This document shows, piece by piece, positions 25,531 through 33,607 of a stretch of 53,504 nucleotides of DNA (positions within the stretch are counted from its first letter, which is position 1; each line of letters begins with the position of its first letter). The DNA comes from Dehalococcoidia bacterium (GTDB lineage Bacteria; Chloroflexota; Dehalococcoidia; Lucifugimonadales; Lucifugimonadaceae), in assembly GCA_009693115.1 (NCBI GenBank), contig SHXW01000018.1, positions 1 to 53,504 on the forward strand. The letters are read 5' to 3'. A model generated the notes under the pieces. That model did no database searches. It was not told the origin of the DNA and saw nothing but the letters and a program-made list of their open reading frames with translations. A program made the translations under genes and the position numbers.

Positions 25531-25880
25531 CCCTTGAAAATGTCCTCCTGGTGTCTGCAGTCCTCTTCGCCATAGGGTTATATGGGGTGCTATCACGGCG
25601 CAACGCGGTTACCGTGCTCATGTCGCTCGAGCTTATGTTCAACGGTGTAGTGGTCGCGGCGGTGGCGTTTTCAAGGTTTACGCCCGTTGCGGGGCTTGTG
25701 GACGGCGCAGGGCCAGTGACCACCCAGGGCCTGCGGCTTGCGCTGACCGGGCAGGTGTTCGCGGTGTTCATAATCGCTGTCGCAGCCGCAGAGGTGGCCC
25801 TTGGCCTGGCTCTTGTGCTGGCGTTGTTCAGGCACAGGCAGAGCGTGGAGGTCACGGAAGCAGCAACCATGAGGAACTAG
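25527..25880 (+). CDS. nuoK: NADH-quinone oxidoreductase subunit K
   Basis: This 117-residue, three-helix membrane subunit starts at GTG 25527 after a strong AGGAGG. Conserved features are YGVLSRRNAVTVLMSLELMF with the membrane glutamate of LELMFN, and FIIAVAAAEVALGLALVLAL with the second glutamate; both lie on the proton path. The loop between helices 2 and 3 is longer than in the 100-residue standard form. It is the last gene of the tightly overlapping I-J-K block; a repeat and a small gene come next. Confidence 0.94.
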   Translation: MTLENVLLVSAVLFAIGLYGVLSRRNAVTVLMSLELMFNGVVVAAVAFSRFTPVAGLVDGAGPVTTQGLRLALTGQVFAVFIIAVAAAEVALGLALVLALFRHRQSVEVTEAATMRN

Positions 25881-25894
25881 ACGTGTTTTCGGAA

Positions 25895-25913
25895 TCTCCC
25901 TCCCAACGGGAGA
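25895..25913. repeat. Dispersed palindromic repeat, short form
   Basis: TCTCCC-TCCCAAC-GGGAGA forms a 6-bp stem right after the nuoK stop. It belongs to the same CTCCC/GGGAG family as the other intergenic copies. Confidence 0.45.
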
Positions 25914-26027
25914 CCGGTGCAAACGGGAGGTAGTGCGGGTGTGGAGACTGACATGGATCTGTGACGCGTGACGGTGACGCAAGAGTGCTGGATCAATTTC
26001 AACTGGAACGTTTCTGGAAGACGCCAT

Positions 26028-26222
26028 ATGTGGACTGACTATCGCAATGCCCCCAACCTGATGATCGCCGAGATGTGGAAGAACCTCCTTGAAGGCGAAG
26101 GGCTTCCCGCGAAGATCGTCCCGGAGGGCGACATCCTTGACTGGGGCGAGCGAGTGCCGTTCCGCGTGCTTGTACCAAAGGGCCGAGAGCATGTGGCAGA
26201 CGAGATTTTGAGGAAGCTGTGA
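26028..26222 (+). CDS. Small DUF2007-like protein inside the complex I operon
   Basis: This 64-residue soluble protein reads from ATG 26028, which has GGAAG about eight bases upstream; an in-frame GTG at 25968 would add 20 unlikely residues. It begins with the pattern W-x-D-Y-R-NAPN-L-MIAEMWKNLLE, then GLPAKIVPEG and FRVLVPKGREHVADEIL. This is the pattern of DUF2007-type domains: a beta-alpha-beta-beta-alpha unit with a V.v...A..iL end. Such domains are small putative signal-transducing or regulatory modules of unknown role. Its location between nuoK and nuoL in the same orientation suggests cotranscription. Whether it works with complex I is inference only. Confidence 0.6.
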   Translation: MWTDYRNAPNLMIAEMWKNLLEGEGLPAKIVPEGDILDWGERVPFRVLVPKGREHVADEILRKL

Positions 26223-26253
26223 GGTGCTGTTTGAGCGAAAAATGCCGGAATAT

Positions 26254-26327
26254 GCCCTCACCGTGCGCCTGCGGCGGACACCTTCTCGCCGAGCAGGGTG
26301 CCTACTGGGCACGTGCCTTGGTGAGGG
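26254..26327. repeat. Long imperfect hairpin before nuoL
   Basis: CCCTCACC (26254-26261) and GGTGAGGG (26320-26327) pair over 8 bp. Inside them GTGC and GCAC can extend the stem, and the middle holds TTCTCGCCGAGCAGGGTG. It is a larger member of the dispersed repeat family, placed between the small gene and nuoL. Confidence 0.5.
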
Positions 26328-26395
26328 AGAAGTCTCAATTCAACAATTAGGCTTTGTTACTTCTGTGCTCTTGTTTTAGGACAGTTATTTAGGCC

Positions 26396-28510
26396 GTGTT
26401 CAACGAAACTCTAGCCTGGCTCATACTTGCGCTCCCTGTCGGCAGCTTTCTGCTGAACGGGATGGTCGTGCGTCCCCTTTTCGGGAGGCGGGCGAAGATA
26501 GCCGGATATTTGACCGTGGCTGCGATAGCCGGGTCCTTTGTCCTGTCCCTGTGGGCGCTCGGCGCCGTCATTAATCACAATGTAGATGACATGCCCGCGC
26601 ACAACTGGATCACGGCAGGCAGCGTGGTAATCGGTTTCGGAATTCTCATTGACCCGCTCACTGCGGTCATGCTTGTCGTGATCACGGGCGTCAGCCTCCT
26701 CGTCCAATTCTATTCACAGGCCTATATGAAGACCCACGCGCCCTCCAGCGCTGGCCACGGTAGTCACGCTGGCGACTCCGGTCATGGAGCGGCTACAGGG
26801 CACGGCCATGCAGCAGGGCAGGGCGCATCTCAAGGTGGGTCCCGCCTTGACCCCGGCTACACTCGCTACTACTCCTACATGTCCCTTTTCACGGCGAGCA
26901 TGATCGGCCTCGTCATGTCACGAGGCATCGTTCAGTTATTCGTCTTCTGGGAGTTGGTGGGCGTCTCCTCCTACCTGCTCATCGGTTTTTGGATGGAGAG
27001 GCCATCGGCGGCTGCGGCGGCGAAGAAGGCCTTCGTAATGACCCGCTTCGCTGATTTCGGCTTCCTCCTCGCCATCATTTACATCTCGTTCAATAACCCG
27101 CAATGGCTGGACATCCCCACCCTCTATGCGGCGATAGAAAGCGGCCTCGTGGCGGCTACGGTGGCTACGTGGGTCGGGCTCGGCCTGTTCATGGGAGCGG
27201 CTGGCAAGTCGGCGCAGTTCCCGTTCCACTCATGGCTCCCTGACGCAATGGAGGGCCCGACTCCCGTATCAGCCCTCATCCATTCCGCCACGATGGTCAC
27301 CGCGGGCGTGTTCCTCGTCGCCCGGTTCTTCCCGCTCTATGAGCACGCCGCAGGCGCGCAGAACACTGTGGCCCTTGTAGGCGGGTTCACAGCGGTGTTC
27401 GCCGCGAGCATGGGACTGGTCGCGAACGACATCAAACGCGTGCTGGCGTACTCAACGGTGTCTCAGCTTGGCTACATGATGTTCGCCCTGGGCGTGGGCG
27501 CATATGTGCCCGCCATCTTCCACCTGTTCACGCACGCCTGGTTCAAGGCCATGCTGTTCCTCGGTTCAGGCTCCGTTCACCACGGCGGCGGAACATTCAA
27601 TATGCGTTACCTTGGGGGGCTGCGGAAGCAGATGCCGTGGACCTACTGGAGCATGGTGATAGGCAGTCTGAGCCTGGCCGGACTATTCCCGCTTTCGGGC
27701 TTTTGGAGCAAGGACGAAATTCTTTCCCATGCTGCGGGTGCCGGAACGGGCGTCGGCACGATAGTTCTGATTTTGGGCTTCACTGCGGCGATCATGACCG
27801 CCTTCTATATGTTCCGGGCCATATTCATGACCTTCCATGGCGAGTTCAGGGGTGGAGGGGCGAAGGAGCGCGAGGACCTCGAGCGAGCGCACCAACCCGT
27901 TCCGGCCGGTCTTGAGACCGCGCACCCGGCGGAGTCACCCTGGGTCATGGTCGCTCCCATCGTTGTACTGGCGGTCGCTGCGATAGTCATAGGATTTGTC
28001 GCCAACCCGTTCGTGGACACGGGCATCGTGCCGAAGCACGGCCTGGCCGAATTCCTAACGAATAACCACGCGGTGTTCCCAAGCCACAAGGCCGCAGTCG
28101 AGGCGGGAGCGGAGCCGGTGTTCAACTTCCCGGTCGCCATCATTTCATCTGCTCTGGCGGTGGGGGGCATAGTCCTGGCCTACGCGATGTACGCAAGCAA
28201 GGCGTTGTCACCGGAGAAGATCGGGACGCGCCTGAAACCGGTCTATAGCCTGCTCGTTCGCAAGTACTTTGTAGATGACCTGTATGAAGGTATAGTCGTG
28301 AACCGGCTGTTCTACCGCAGGCTCGCGTTTGACTTGGACCGCTTCGACAAGTCGTGGCTGGACAATGCCAACGTGCAGATCTCAGGCTTTACGGCGCGGC
28401 TGGGTCGGAGCCTGTCCCTGGGCCAGAACGGCCAGATGCAGACTTATGCCGCGGTCATGACCATTGGCATAGTCATAGCCCTTGCGGCTTTCGTGATCTG
28501 GGGAGGCTGA
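26396..28510 (+). CDS. nuoL: NADH-quinone oxidoreductase subunit L with His-rich insertion
   Basis: This 704-residue antiporter-like proton-pumping subunit starts at GTG 26396. Core signatures are FVFWELVGVSSYLLIGFW, GKSAQFPFHSWLPDAMEGPT, ALIHSATMVTAGVFLVARF, KRVLAYSTVSQLGYM and HAWFKAMLFLGSGSVHH. The C-terminal part carries the lateral helix region and a last helix. Unusually, residues about 112-152 form a loop rich in His, Gly, Ser and Ala, with histidines at 114, 121, 124, 130, 136 and 138, just before DPGYTRYYSYMSLF. Standard NuoL has only a few residues there. A soluble loop (about 480-515, with EREDLERAHQP) is also long. It lies distal in the operon, before nuoM. Confidence 0.95.
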   Translation: MFNETLAWLILALPVGSFLLNGMVVRPLFGRRAKIAGYLTVAAIAGSFVLSLWALGAVINHNVDDMPAHNWITAGSVVIGFGILIDPLTAVMLVVITGVSLLVQFYSQAYMKTHAPSSAGHGSHAGDSGHGAATGHGHAAGQGASQGGSRLDPGYTRYYSYMSLFTASMIGLVMSRGIVQLFVFWELVGVSSYLLIGFWMERPSAAAAAKKAFVMTRFADFGFLLAIIYISFNNPQWLDIPTLYAAIESGLVAATVATWVGLGLFMGAAGKSAQFPFHSWLPDAMEGPTPVSALIHSATMVTAGVFLVARFFPLYEHAAGAQNTVALVGGFTAVFAASMGLVANDIKRVLAYSTVSQLGYMMFALGVGAYVPAIFHLFTHAWFKAMLFLGSGSVHHGGGTFNMRYLGGLRKQMPWTYWSMVIGSLSLAGLFPLSGFWSKDEILSHAAGAGTGVGTIVLILGFTAAIMTAFYMFRAIFMTFHGEFRGGGAKEREDLERAHQPVPAGLETAHPAESPWVMVAPIVVLAVAAIVIGFVANPFVDTGIVPKHGLAEFLTNNHAVFPSHKAAVEAGAEPVFNFPVAIISSALAVGGIVLAYAMYASKALSPEKIGTRLKPVYSLLVRKYFVDDLYEGIVVNRLFYRRLAFDLDRFDKSWLDNANVQISGFTARLGRSLSLGQNGQMQTYAAVMTIGIVIALAAFVIWGG

Positions 28511-28513
28511 GAG

Positions 28514-28591
28514 ATGTTGGATCGCCTCCTGAACACATCGAATCCCCCTGCCGGAGACGGACAGGCTGAAGGCACGGGGCACCCCGTCTGA
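28514..28591 (+). CDS. Possible 25-codon micro-ORF coupled to nuoM
   Basis: ATG 28514 follows GGGAGG (28501-28506) at ideal spacing. The frame ends at TGA 28589-28591, whose A is the first base of the nuoM ATG (TGATG). The peptide would be MLDRLLNTSNPPAGDGQAEG plus five residues, hydrophilic after a short amphipathic start. nuoM itself has no strong ribosome-binding site, so ribosomes ending here could restart on nuoM. No homology is recognised and the frame could be chance, since it is short. It is best read as a leader that delivers ribosomes. Confidence 0.3.
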   Translation: MLDRLLNTSNPPAGDGQAEGTGHPV

Positions 28592-30135
28592 TGTTCAACG
28601 GACTCCTCACTTTTACCGTCTTCCTTCCCGCGGCGGGTGCCATCGCAGCCCTACTGCTGCTGAGGCGCGACCGGGATATCAGGTGGTTCGCCATTGGGGT
28701 CACGGTCGCGACGTTCGTCCTATCTGTGGGCGTCTTTGCCAACTACGACCGCGTAACGGGCGGCGTGCAGATGGTGGATCAGTTCAGGCGGTGGATCCCG
28801 GTGCCGGGGCTGGAGTCCCAGTACTTGCTCGGCGTGGATGGCCTCAGCGCTCCCCTCGTCATGCTTACGGGCCTCCTTGGAATGGCTGCCGCGCTAGGGT
28901 CATGGCGTGTCGGGAAGCGCGTGCGGGAGTATTTCTTCTGGCTCCTACTGCTAGAGACGGCTGTGCTGGGAGTGTTCACCTCACTCGACATGCTCCTGTT
29001 TTTCGTCTTCTTCGAATTTGAAGTCATCCCGATGTACTTCCTCATCGCTGTCTGGGGCTCGGGCCGGCCCCGGTACTCTGCGATGAAGTTCGTTCTGTTT
29101 ACTCTCACAGGCGGGGCGTTCCTCCTTGCCGGCATATTGATGGTGTATCTATCGCAGGGCGTCGGCACTCTGGCCATGGTGACAATCCCGGATGCAGGCG
29201 TCATAGGCATCCCTGACGTCATCGGCAACGCAGACCTGATCGCTCCGGCGGCAATGATCTTCGCCTTCTTCTTGGTGGCATTCGCGGTCAAGCTGCCCCT
29301 CTGGCCCCTCCACAACTGGTTGCCTGACGCGCACACCGACGCGCCGACGGCGGTGAGCGTGATGCTCGCTGGCGTGCTCTTGAAAATGGGCGGGTACGGA
29401 CTATTCCGGATATGTCTGGGGATGTTCCAGGAGACGCCCGGGTTTCAGGTGCAGGACGCCGCCGGGGTGCTGGCCGTCATCGCCGCTATCAGCGTCATAT
29501 ACGGCGCGATAGTCACCGTGCGACAAACGGACATGAAACGGCTCGTCGCCTTCTCCTCTGTGAGCCACATGGGCTTCGTGATGCTGGGTGTGTGCGCCAT
29601 TGCCGCCAGCGGGGAGGACGGCAAGGCAGGCGGACTGAACGGCGCCGCTTTGCAGATGTTCAGCCATGGCACGATCACGGGCCTCGCCTTCTTGATGGTG
29701 GGCCTGACATATGACCGCGCCCACACGCGCCACATCCCGCACCTGGGCGGCCTGTGGCGGAAAATGCCCCTGATCGCCATCTTCTTTCTGATCGCCGGGT
29801 TCGGTTCGCTCGGCCTGCCGGGTCTCTCCGGCTTTGCGTCGGAGATACTTGTCTTTCTGGGCACCTTCCCCGTGTGGCCATGGGCGACGGCTGTCGCGGC
29901 GTTTGGGGTAGTGCTGGCCGCGGGCTATACGCTGTGGATGGTGCAGCGCGCCTTCTTTGGCCCAAAACCTGCCGTGGGTGGCCTGCCGGACGACCAGTAC
30001 GAGCACCTCTCGGACGCCAACTGGCTGGACATGATCCCAGCGGTCGCGCTGACGGCCGCGATCGTGGTTGTGGGTATCTGGCCGAAGGTGCTGACCGATG
30101 TCTTTGACACCGGCATCAGAGAGCTCATCAGGTGA
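28591..30135 (+). CDS. nuoM: NADH-quinone oxidoreductase subunit M
   Basis: This 514-residue antiporter-like proton-pumping subunit (about 14 helices) begins at ATG 28591. Signatures are LLFFVFFEFEVIPMYFLIAVWG with the conserved membrane Glu (read across the helix), FAVKLPLWPLHNWLPDAHTD with the key Lys, and KRLVAFSSVSHMGFVMLG. A loop near 336-350 (ASGEDGKAGGLNGAALQMFS) holds a Gly-rich insertion. The start overlaps the stop of a possible micro-ORF. A 54-base gap with GGGGGAGG precedes nuoN. Confidence 0.95.
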   Translation: MFNGLLTFTVFLPAAGAIAALLLLRRDRDIRWFAIGVTVATFVLSVGVFANYDRVTGGVQMVDQFRRWIPVPGLESQYLLGVDGLSAPLVMLTGLLGMAAALGSWRVGKRVREYFFWLLLLETAVLGVFTSLDMLLFFVFFEFEVIPMYFLIAVWGSGRPRYSAMKFVLFTLTGGAFLLAGILMVYLSQGVGTLAMVTIPDAGVIGIPDVIGNADLIAPAAMIFAFFLVAFAVKLPLWPLHNWLPDAHTDAPTAVSVMLAGVLLKMGGYGLFRICLGMFQETPGFQVQDAAGVLAVIAAISVIYGAIVTVRQTDMKRLVAFSSVSHMGFVMLGVCAIAASGEDGKAGGLNGAALQMFSHGTITGLAFLMVGLTYDRAHTRHIPHLGGLWRKMPLIAIFFLIAGFGSLGLPGLSGFASEILVFLGTFPVWPWATAVAAFGVVLAAGYTLWMVQRAFFGPKPAVGGLPDDQYEHLSDANWLDMIPAVALTAAIVVVGIWPKVLTDVFDTGIRELIR

Positions 30136-30172
30136 TTTCAACCATTCCTGTCCGCGCCCAGATGACATCCGA

Positions 30173-30192
30173 GGGGGAGGGATAGCGCTCTG
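30173..30192 (+). promoter_or_regulatory. Ribosome-binding site and CTG start of nuoN
   Basis: GGGGGAGG (30173-30180) lies nine bases upstream of CTG 30190. The frame from this CTG reads LTVHDFWLISPALAMAGLAI, the normal NuoN beginning with a complete first helix. The only ATG, at 30232, has no comparable site and would cut that helix. No ATG, GTG or TTG occurs between the upstream stop (30163) and 30232 in this frame. Confidence 0.5.
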
Positions 30193-31716
30193 ACTGTTCA
30201 CGATTTCTGGCTGATCTCACCAGCGCTCGCGATGGCCGGACTGGCCATCGTGGTGGTGCTGGCTGACCTTGCCATGCCGCGCGATGGCGAGGTCAGGGCG
30301 GTCAGGGCAGGGAGTGGAGCGCAGCTTTCGCTGTTGGCCCTCGCCGGCCTGTCTGCACCAGCGCTGCTATCGCTGAACCTATGGTTCGGCTGGTTTGGAG
30401 ACGCTGGCGCAGGTCCGGGTTTCAGTGGGGCGATAGTGGCCGACCGGTTCGCTCTTTTCTTCCAGTTCATCCTGACCGGCGTGACTGCGGGAGTCATCAT
30501 GGCCTCGATGGGCTACGCTCGTCGCCTGCCGGGCCTGCGCGGTGAGTTCATCGCGCTCATGCTCTTCTCCGTGACAGGGATGCTGTTGCTGGTGTCGGCG
30601 CGAGAACTAATTTCGATCTATGTCGCGTTGGAACTTACAGCGTTGCCTGTCGCGGCGCTGGCCGCTTTCGGCAGGGACGGGCGGTCGTCCGAGTCCGGTC
30701 TGAAGTTCCTTATCTTGAGCGGCGTTTCATCCGCCGTGCTGCTTTACGGCATGGTGTATCTATACGGCTATACAGGCAGCACGGACATCGCCGTCATAGC
30801 TGAACGTATAGGCGACCTGTCCCAAGATGCGGGCAAGCCGTTCGGCAGCTACGCCGTCTTGCTAGCAGTAGTCATGATCGTCGCCGGATTCGGTTTCAAG
30901 ATGGCGGTCGCGCCATGGCAGATGTGGGTCCCGGACGTTTACGAAGGCTCACCCACACCTGTTGCCGCTTTCCTGTCTGTGGCATCCAAGGCGTCCGCCT
31001 TCGCAGTCGTTCTTCGCGTGCTCTACACGAGTTTCGGCGCGCCTGAAATGGCGAGGGACTGGTCGGCGTTGTTCGCGATACTCGCCGCCGGTACGATGAC
31101 CTTTGGCAACCTGCTCGCCCTATCTCAAAAGAACGTCAAACGCCTCCTCGGGTATTCGACGATCGCGCAGGCTGGCTACATGCTCGCGGGCGTGGCGGCT
31201 GTGGCGGCGAACACGAGAGACGGCGGGGGCATCGCCGGGCCGCAAGGTGTCCTCTTCTATCTGGCCGGGTACGCCTTCACCAACCTGGCGGTCTTCATCG
31301 CAGTCATAGCCATCACCAACCGCACGGGGAGCGACATCATCAGCGGCCTGAATGGGTTGGGCAGGCGCTCGCCTCTGATGGCCGGACTGCTCGCGGTGGG
31401 CCTGCTGTCGCTGCTGGGTATCCCTCCGACCGTAGGTTTCATGTCGAAGGTATTTGTCTTCAGCTCGGCGGTGAACTCGGGGTTGGTGTGGCTGGCGGTC
31501 GTTGGTGTGCTGAACACGGTAATTTCCGCTTTCTACTATCTGGGAATACTGCGGGCCATGTACTTTGAAGAGCCCGCGGACGGCGCTCCGATCCCGGCTG
31601 ACCGACCCGCGGTCCTGGCGGCGATAGTGGCGACGCTAGGCGTAGGCGTATTCGGGTTCGCTCCGTGGCTGCTGCTTAACCTGGCCGAAAAAGCTCTCAC
31701 TATCCTGCGTGTTTAG
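30190..31716 (+). CDS. nuoN: NADH-quinone oxidoreductase subunit N
   Basis: This 508-residue antiporter-like subunit is the last gene of the complex I operon. Signatures are LISIYVALELTALPVAALAA with the conserved Glu, FKMAVAPWQMWVPDVYEGSP with the key Lys, and KRLLGYSTIAQAGYMLAG. The start is inferred to be CTG 30190 because it restores the first transmembrane helix and has a strong ribosome-binding site; the ATG at 30232 is the conservative alternative. With NuoA-D and H-N but no NuoE, F or G, the complex lacks its usual NADH-oxidising module in this cluster. The electron donor may be ferredoxin or another protein, or the genes may lie elsewhere. Confidence 0.93.
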   Translation: MTVHDFWLISPALAMAGLAIVVVLADLAMPRDGEVRAVRAGSGAQLSLLALAGLSAPALLSLNLWFGWFGDAGAGPGFSGAIVADRFALFFQFILTGVTAGVIMASMGYARRLPGLRGEFIALMLFSVTGMLLLVSARELISIYVALELTALPVAALAAFGRDGRSSESGLKFLILSGVSSAVLLYGMVYLYGYTGSTDIAVIAERIGDLSQDAGKPFGSYAVLLAVVMIVAGFGFKMAVAPWQMWVPDVYEGSPTPVAAFLSVASKASAFAVVLRVLYTSFGAPEMARDWSALFAILAAGTMTFGNLLALSQKNVKRLLGYSTIAQAGYMLAGVAAVAANTRDGGGIAGPQGVLFYLAGYAFTNLAVFIAVIAITNRTGSDIISGLNGLGRRSPLMAGLLAVGLLSLLGIPPTVGFMSKVFVFSSAVNSGLVWLAVVGVLNTVISAFYYLGILRAMYFEEPADGAPIPADRPAVLAAIVATLGVGVFGFAPWLLLNLAEKALTILRV

Positions 31717-31728
31717 GTAGGTCTTACT

Positions 31729-31746
31729 TCTCCCGCCTGGAGAGGG
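31729..31746. repeat. Dispersed palindromic repeat after the complex I operon
   Basis: TCTCC-CGCCT-GGAGA, continued as GGGA, is a short copy of the CTCCC/GGGAGAGGG family. It follows the nuoN stop by about 12 bases and could mark the transcript end, although it has no T-run. Confidence 0.4.
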
Positions 31747-31817
31747 ATTGTTTGGATAGGCTCTGCCTTTTCTTCAATCCGGAATTCATTGGGCAAGTCC
31801 CACCGGAAAGTTGTCCA

Positions 31818-32678
31818 GTGCACCGCTACACACACATCGGCATCGTTCATCACGGCCTTCTGCCAGAGGCCGGTGAACTCGCGCTCGCCATCAAGAAGCG
31901 TTATCCGCAGCCGCAATGGTGGACCGCAACCCAAGACACACTTCCGCGTCAGTCGAAGCGTTTCGGGGAAACAGACCTTATCGTCACGATAGGCGGAGAT
32001 GGCACGATCCTCCGCGGCGTCCACATCGCTGCGCCACGCGGTATCCCGGTCTTGGGAGTCAATATGGGGCGCGTGGGTTTCATGAGTGAGATCGACGCGG
32101 ATGACGCTGTCGAAGGCCTTGGCTGGTACCTCGATGGTCAGGCCCGCATGGAGGAGCGTTCTATGCTCCGTGCAGACCTGCAGGGTCGGGCCGAGCCGTT
32201 TGACGCCTTGAATGACGTGATGATCGTACGCGGCGAGGTGCTACGTGTAATCGAGGTGGAGGCCCGCATAGGCGGTGTCGATTTGGCCACGTACCGAGGC
32301 GACGGCGTCGTCGTTTCAACCGCGACAGGTTCAACGGGCTATTCGCTCGCTCTGGGCGGTCCGGTGATGGATCCGGCGTCCGAGGACATGCTTCTGAAGC
32401 CGATCGCAGCACATATGAGTCAGTTCGGCGGAGTCGTGGTGCCACCTACGTCCCGGCTCGACTTGAAGTTGCTTTCGGTGGACAGGGCCATCTTCAGTCC
32501 GGACGGGTTCAACAACACCTGGGTCCACGATGGACAGTCGGTGCGCATCACGGTTTCGCCTTACAAGGCGCGGTTCCTCCGCAGGAGGCCCGCGTCTCAC
32601 TTCTGGGAGTCACTTTCGCGTCGCCTGGGCATGCGCCAGAGCGCTCTTCCTCGCAAGGCGCAGGCGGACGGGGAGTAG
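31818..32678 (+). CDS. nadK: NAD kinase
   Basis: This NAD kinase phosphorylates NAD to NADP using ATP or polyphosphate in the cytosol. From GTG 31818 it has 286 residues, starting HRYTHIGIVHH as the family usually does. Key parts are GGDGT (about 59-63) with the catalytic Asp, the ALNDVMIVRG segment of the NAD site, and STATGSTGYSLALGGPVMDP of the phosphate-binding region. The frame is open back to a TTG at 31752, which would add 22 residues and lies next to the dispersed repeat, so I prefer the GTG. The C-terminal tail of about 30 residues is Arg-rich and not part of the fold. It follows the complex I operon on the same strand. Confidence 0.92.
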   Translation: MHRYTHIGIVHHGLLPEAGELALAIKKRYPQPQWWTATQDTLPRQSKRFGETDLIVTIGGDGTILRGVHIAAPRGIPVLGVNMGRVGFMSEIDADDAVEGLGWYLDGQARMEERSMLRADLQGRAEPFDALNDVMIVRGEVLRVIEVEARIGGVDLATYRGDGVVVSTATGSTGYSLALGGPVMDPASEDMLLKPIAAHMSQFGGVVVPPTSRLDLKLLSVDRAIFSPDGFNNTWVHDGQSVRITVSPYKARFLRRRPASHFWESLSRRLGMRQSALPRKAQADGE

Positions 32679-32926
32679 GAGTTTCGACCGTTCCTGTGGG
32701 CCGGGCATAACGGGAACTTCGAGCCCGCTAGCGGGGAGAGTTCATCCAGCATCCCCCGTGTATGGGGTAAGACGAAGCGTGAACCTGCTTCGCCAATCTC
32801 TATTTGGTTGCGAGTCATGGCCGTCGAAACTGTTAACACACATCGGGCGATAACGCTCTGCGGCGGTGGGCTGGCAGATAGGTTGGGGGCACACCGGACG
32901 GGGGATTCGGTTAACATGGGCGTGCC

Positions 32927-33469
32927 TTGAAAGCGAGATCAGCCTCAACTATTTCCTCTCGACGCGTCTACGCGGGAAGCCGCCTGAACTTGCGCGTAGA
33001 CCGGGTTCGCATGGGTGGCAACCCTGAAGTGGACAGGGAGATAGTCGAGCACATCGGCTCGGTCGTTCTCGTTCCACTGACAAGCAAAGGAACCGTCCTC
33101 CTCGTGCGGCAGTGGAGGCAACCGGCGGGTACGGTGTTGCTGGAAGCCCCGGCTGGCACGCTGGAACATGGCGAGATGCCGGAGGTTTGCGCCCAACGGG
33201 AACTTCAGGAGGAGACCGGGCACAAGGCCAGGACACTGACCAATCTGCCGGGGTTCTGGGTGGCTCCAGGCTGGTGCACCGAGTATATGCATGCCTTCCT
33301 GGCGACTGGTCTCAGCGTCGCTTCGCTCCCGCAGGACGACGACGAAGATGTCCACGTCGAGGAGACGCCTCTCGCTAGGATTCCGGATTTGATCAGGTCG
33401 GGCGATATTCAAGACGCCAAGTCGATAGCCGCGCTACTGAGCGCCATGTACCTCATGGATGCCATATGA
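32927..33469 (+). CDS. Nudix hydrolase, ADP-ribose pyrophosphatase type
   Basis: This 180-residue protein starts at TTG 32927. It shows the Nudix box as G-x5-E-x7-REL-x-EETGH (GTLEHGEMPE then REL-QEETGH), preceded by VVLVPLTSKGTVLLVRQWR and the EAPAG turn of ADP-ribose pyrophosphatases. The later AFLATGLS strand and acidic DDDEDVHVE loop are also typical. It probably hydrolyses ADP-ribose or a related nucleoside diphosphate sugar to AMP and ribose 5-phosphate. It is close downstream of NAD kinase, which fits a NAD-metabolism link, although the 248-base gap suggests a separate promoter. Confidence 0.85.
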   Translation: MKARSASTISSRRVYAGSRLNLRVDRVRMGGNPEVDREIVEHIGSVVLVPLTSKGTVLLVRQWRQPAGTVLLEAPAGTLEHGEMPEVCAQRELQEETGHKARTLTNLPGFWVAPGWCTEYMHAFLATGLSVASLPQDDDEDVHVEETPLARIPDLIRSGDIQDAKSIAALLSAMYLMDAI

Positions 33470-33607
33470 CAGGGCTCGCATTGCAACCGGTCTTTTCGTG
33501 AAGCTTGTGGCGCTCGGGTGCAGACCGGATTGAGCCATCTCAATGAGGCAGCCCGCGCAAGCGCCCTTTAAAGTGCAGCGAGACACAGCTAGATTGAAAA
33601 GGGAAGC

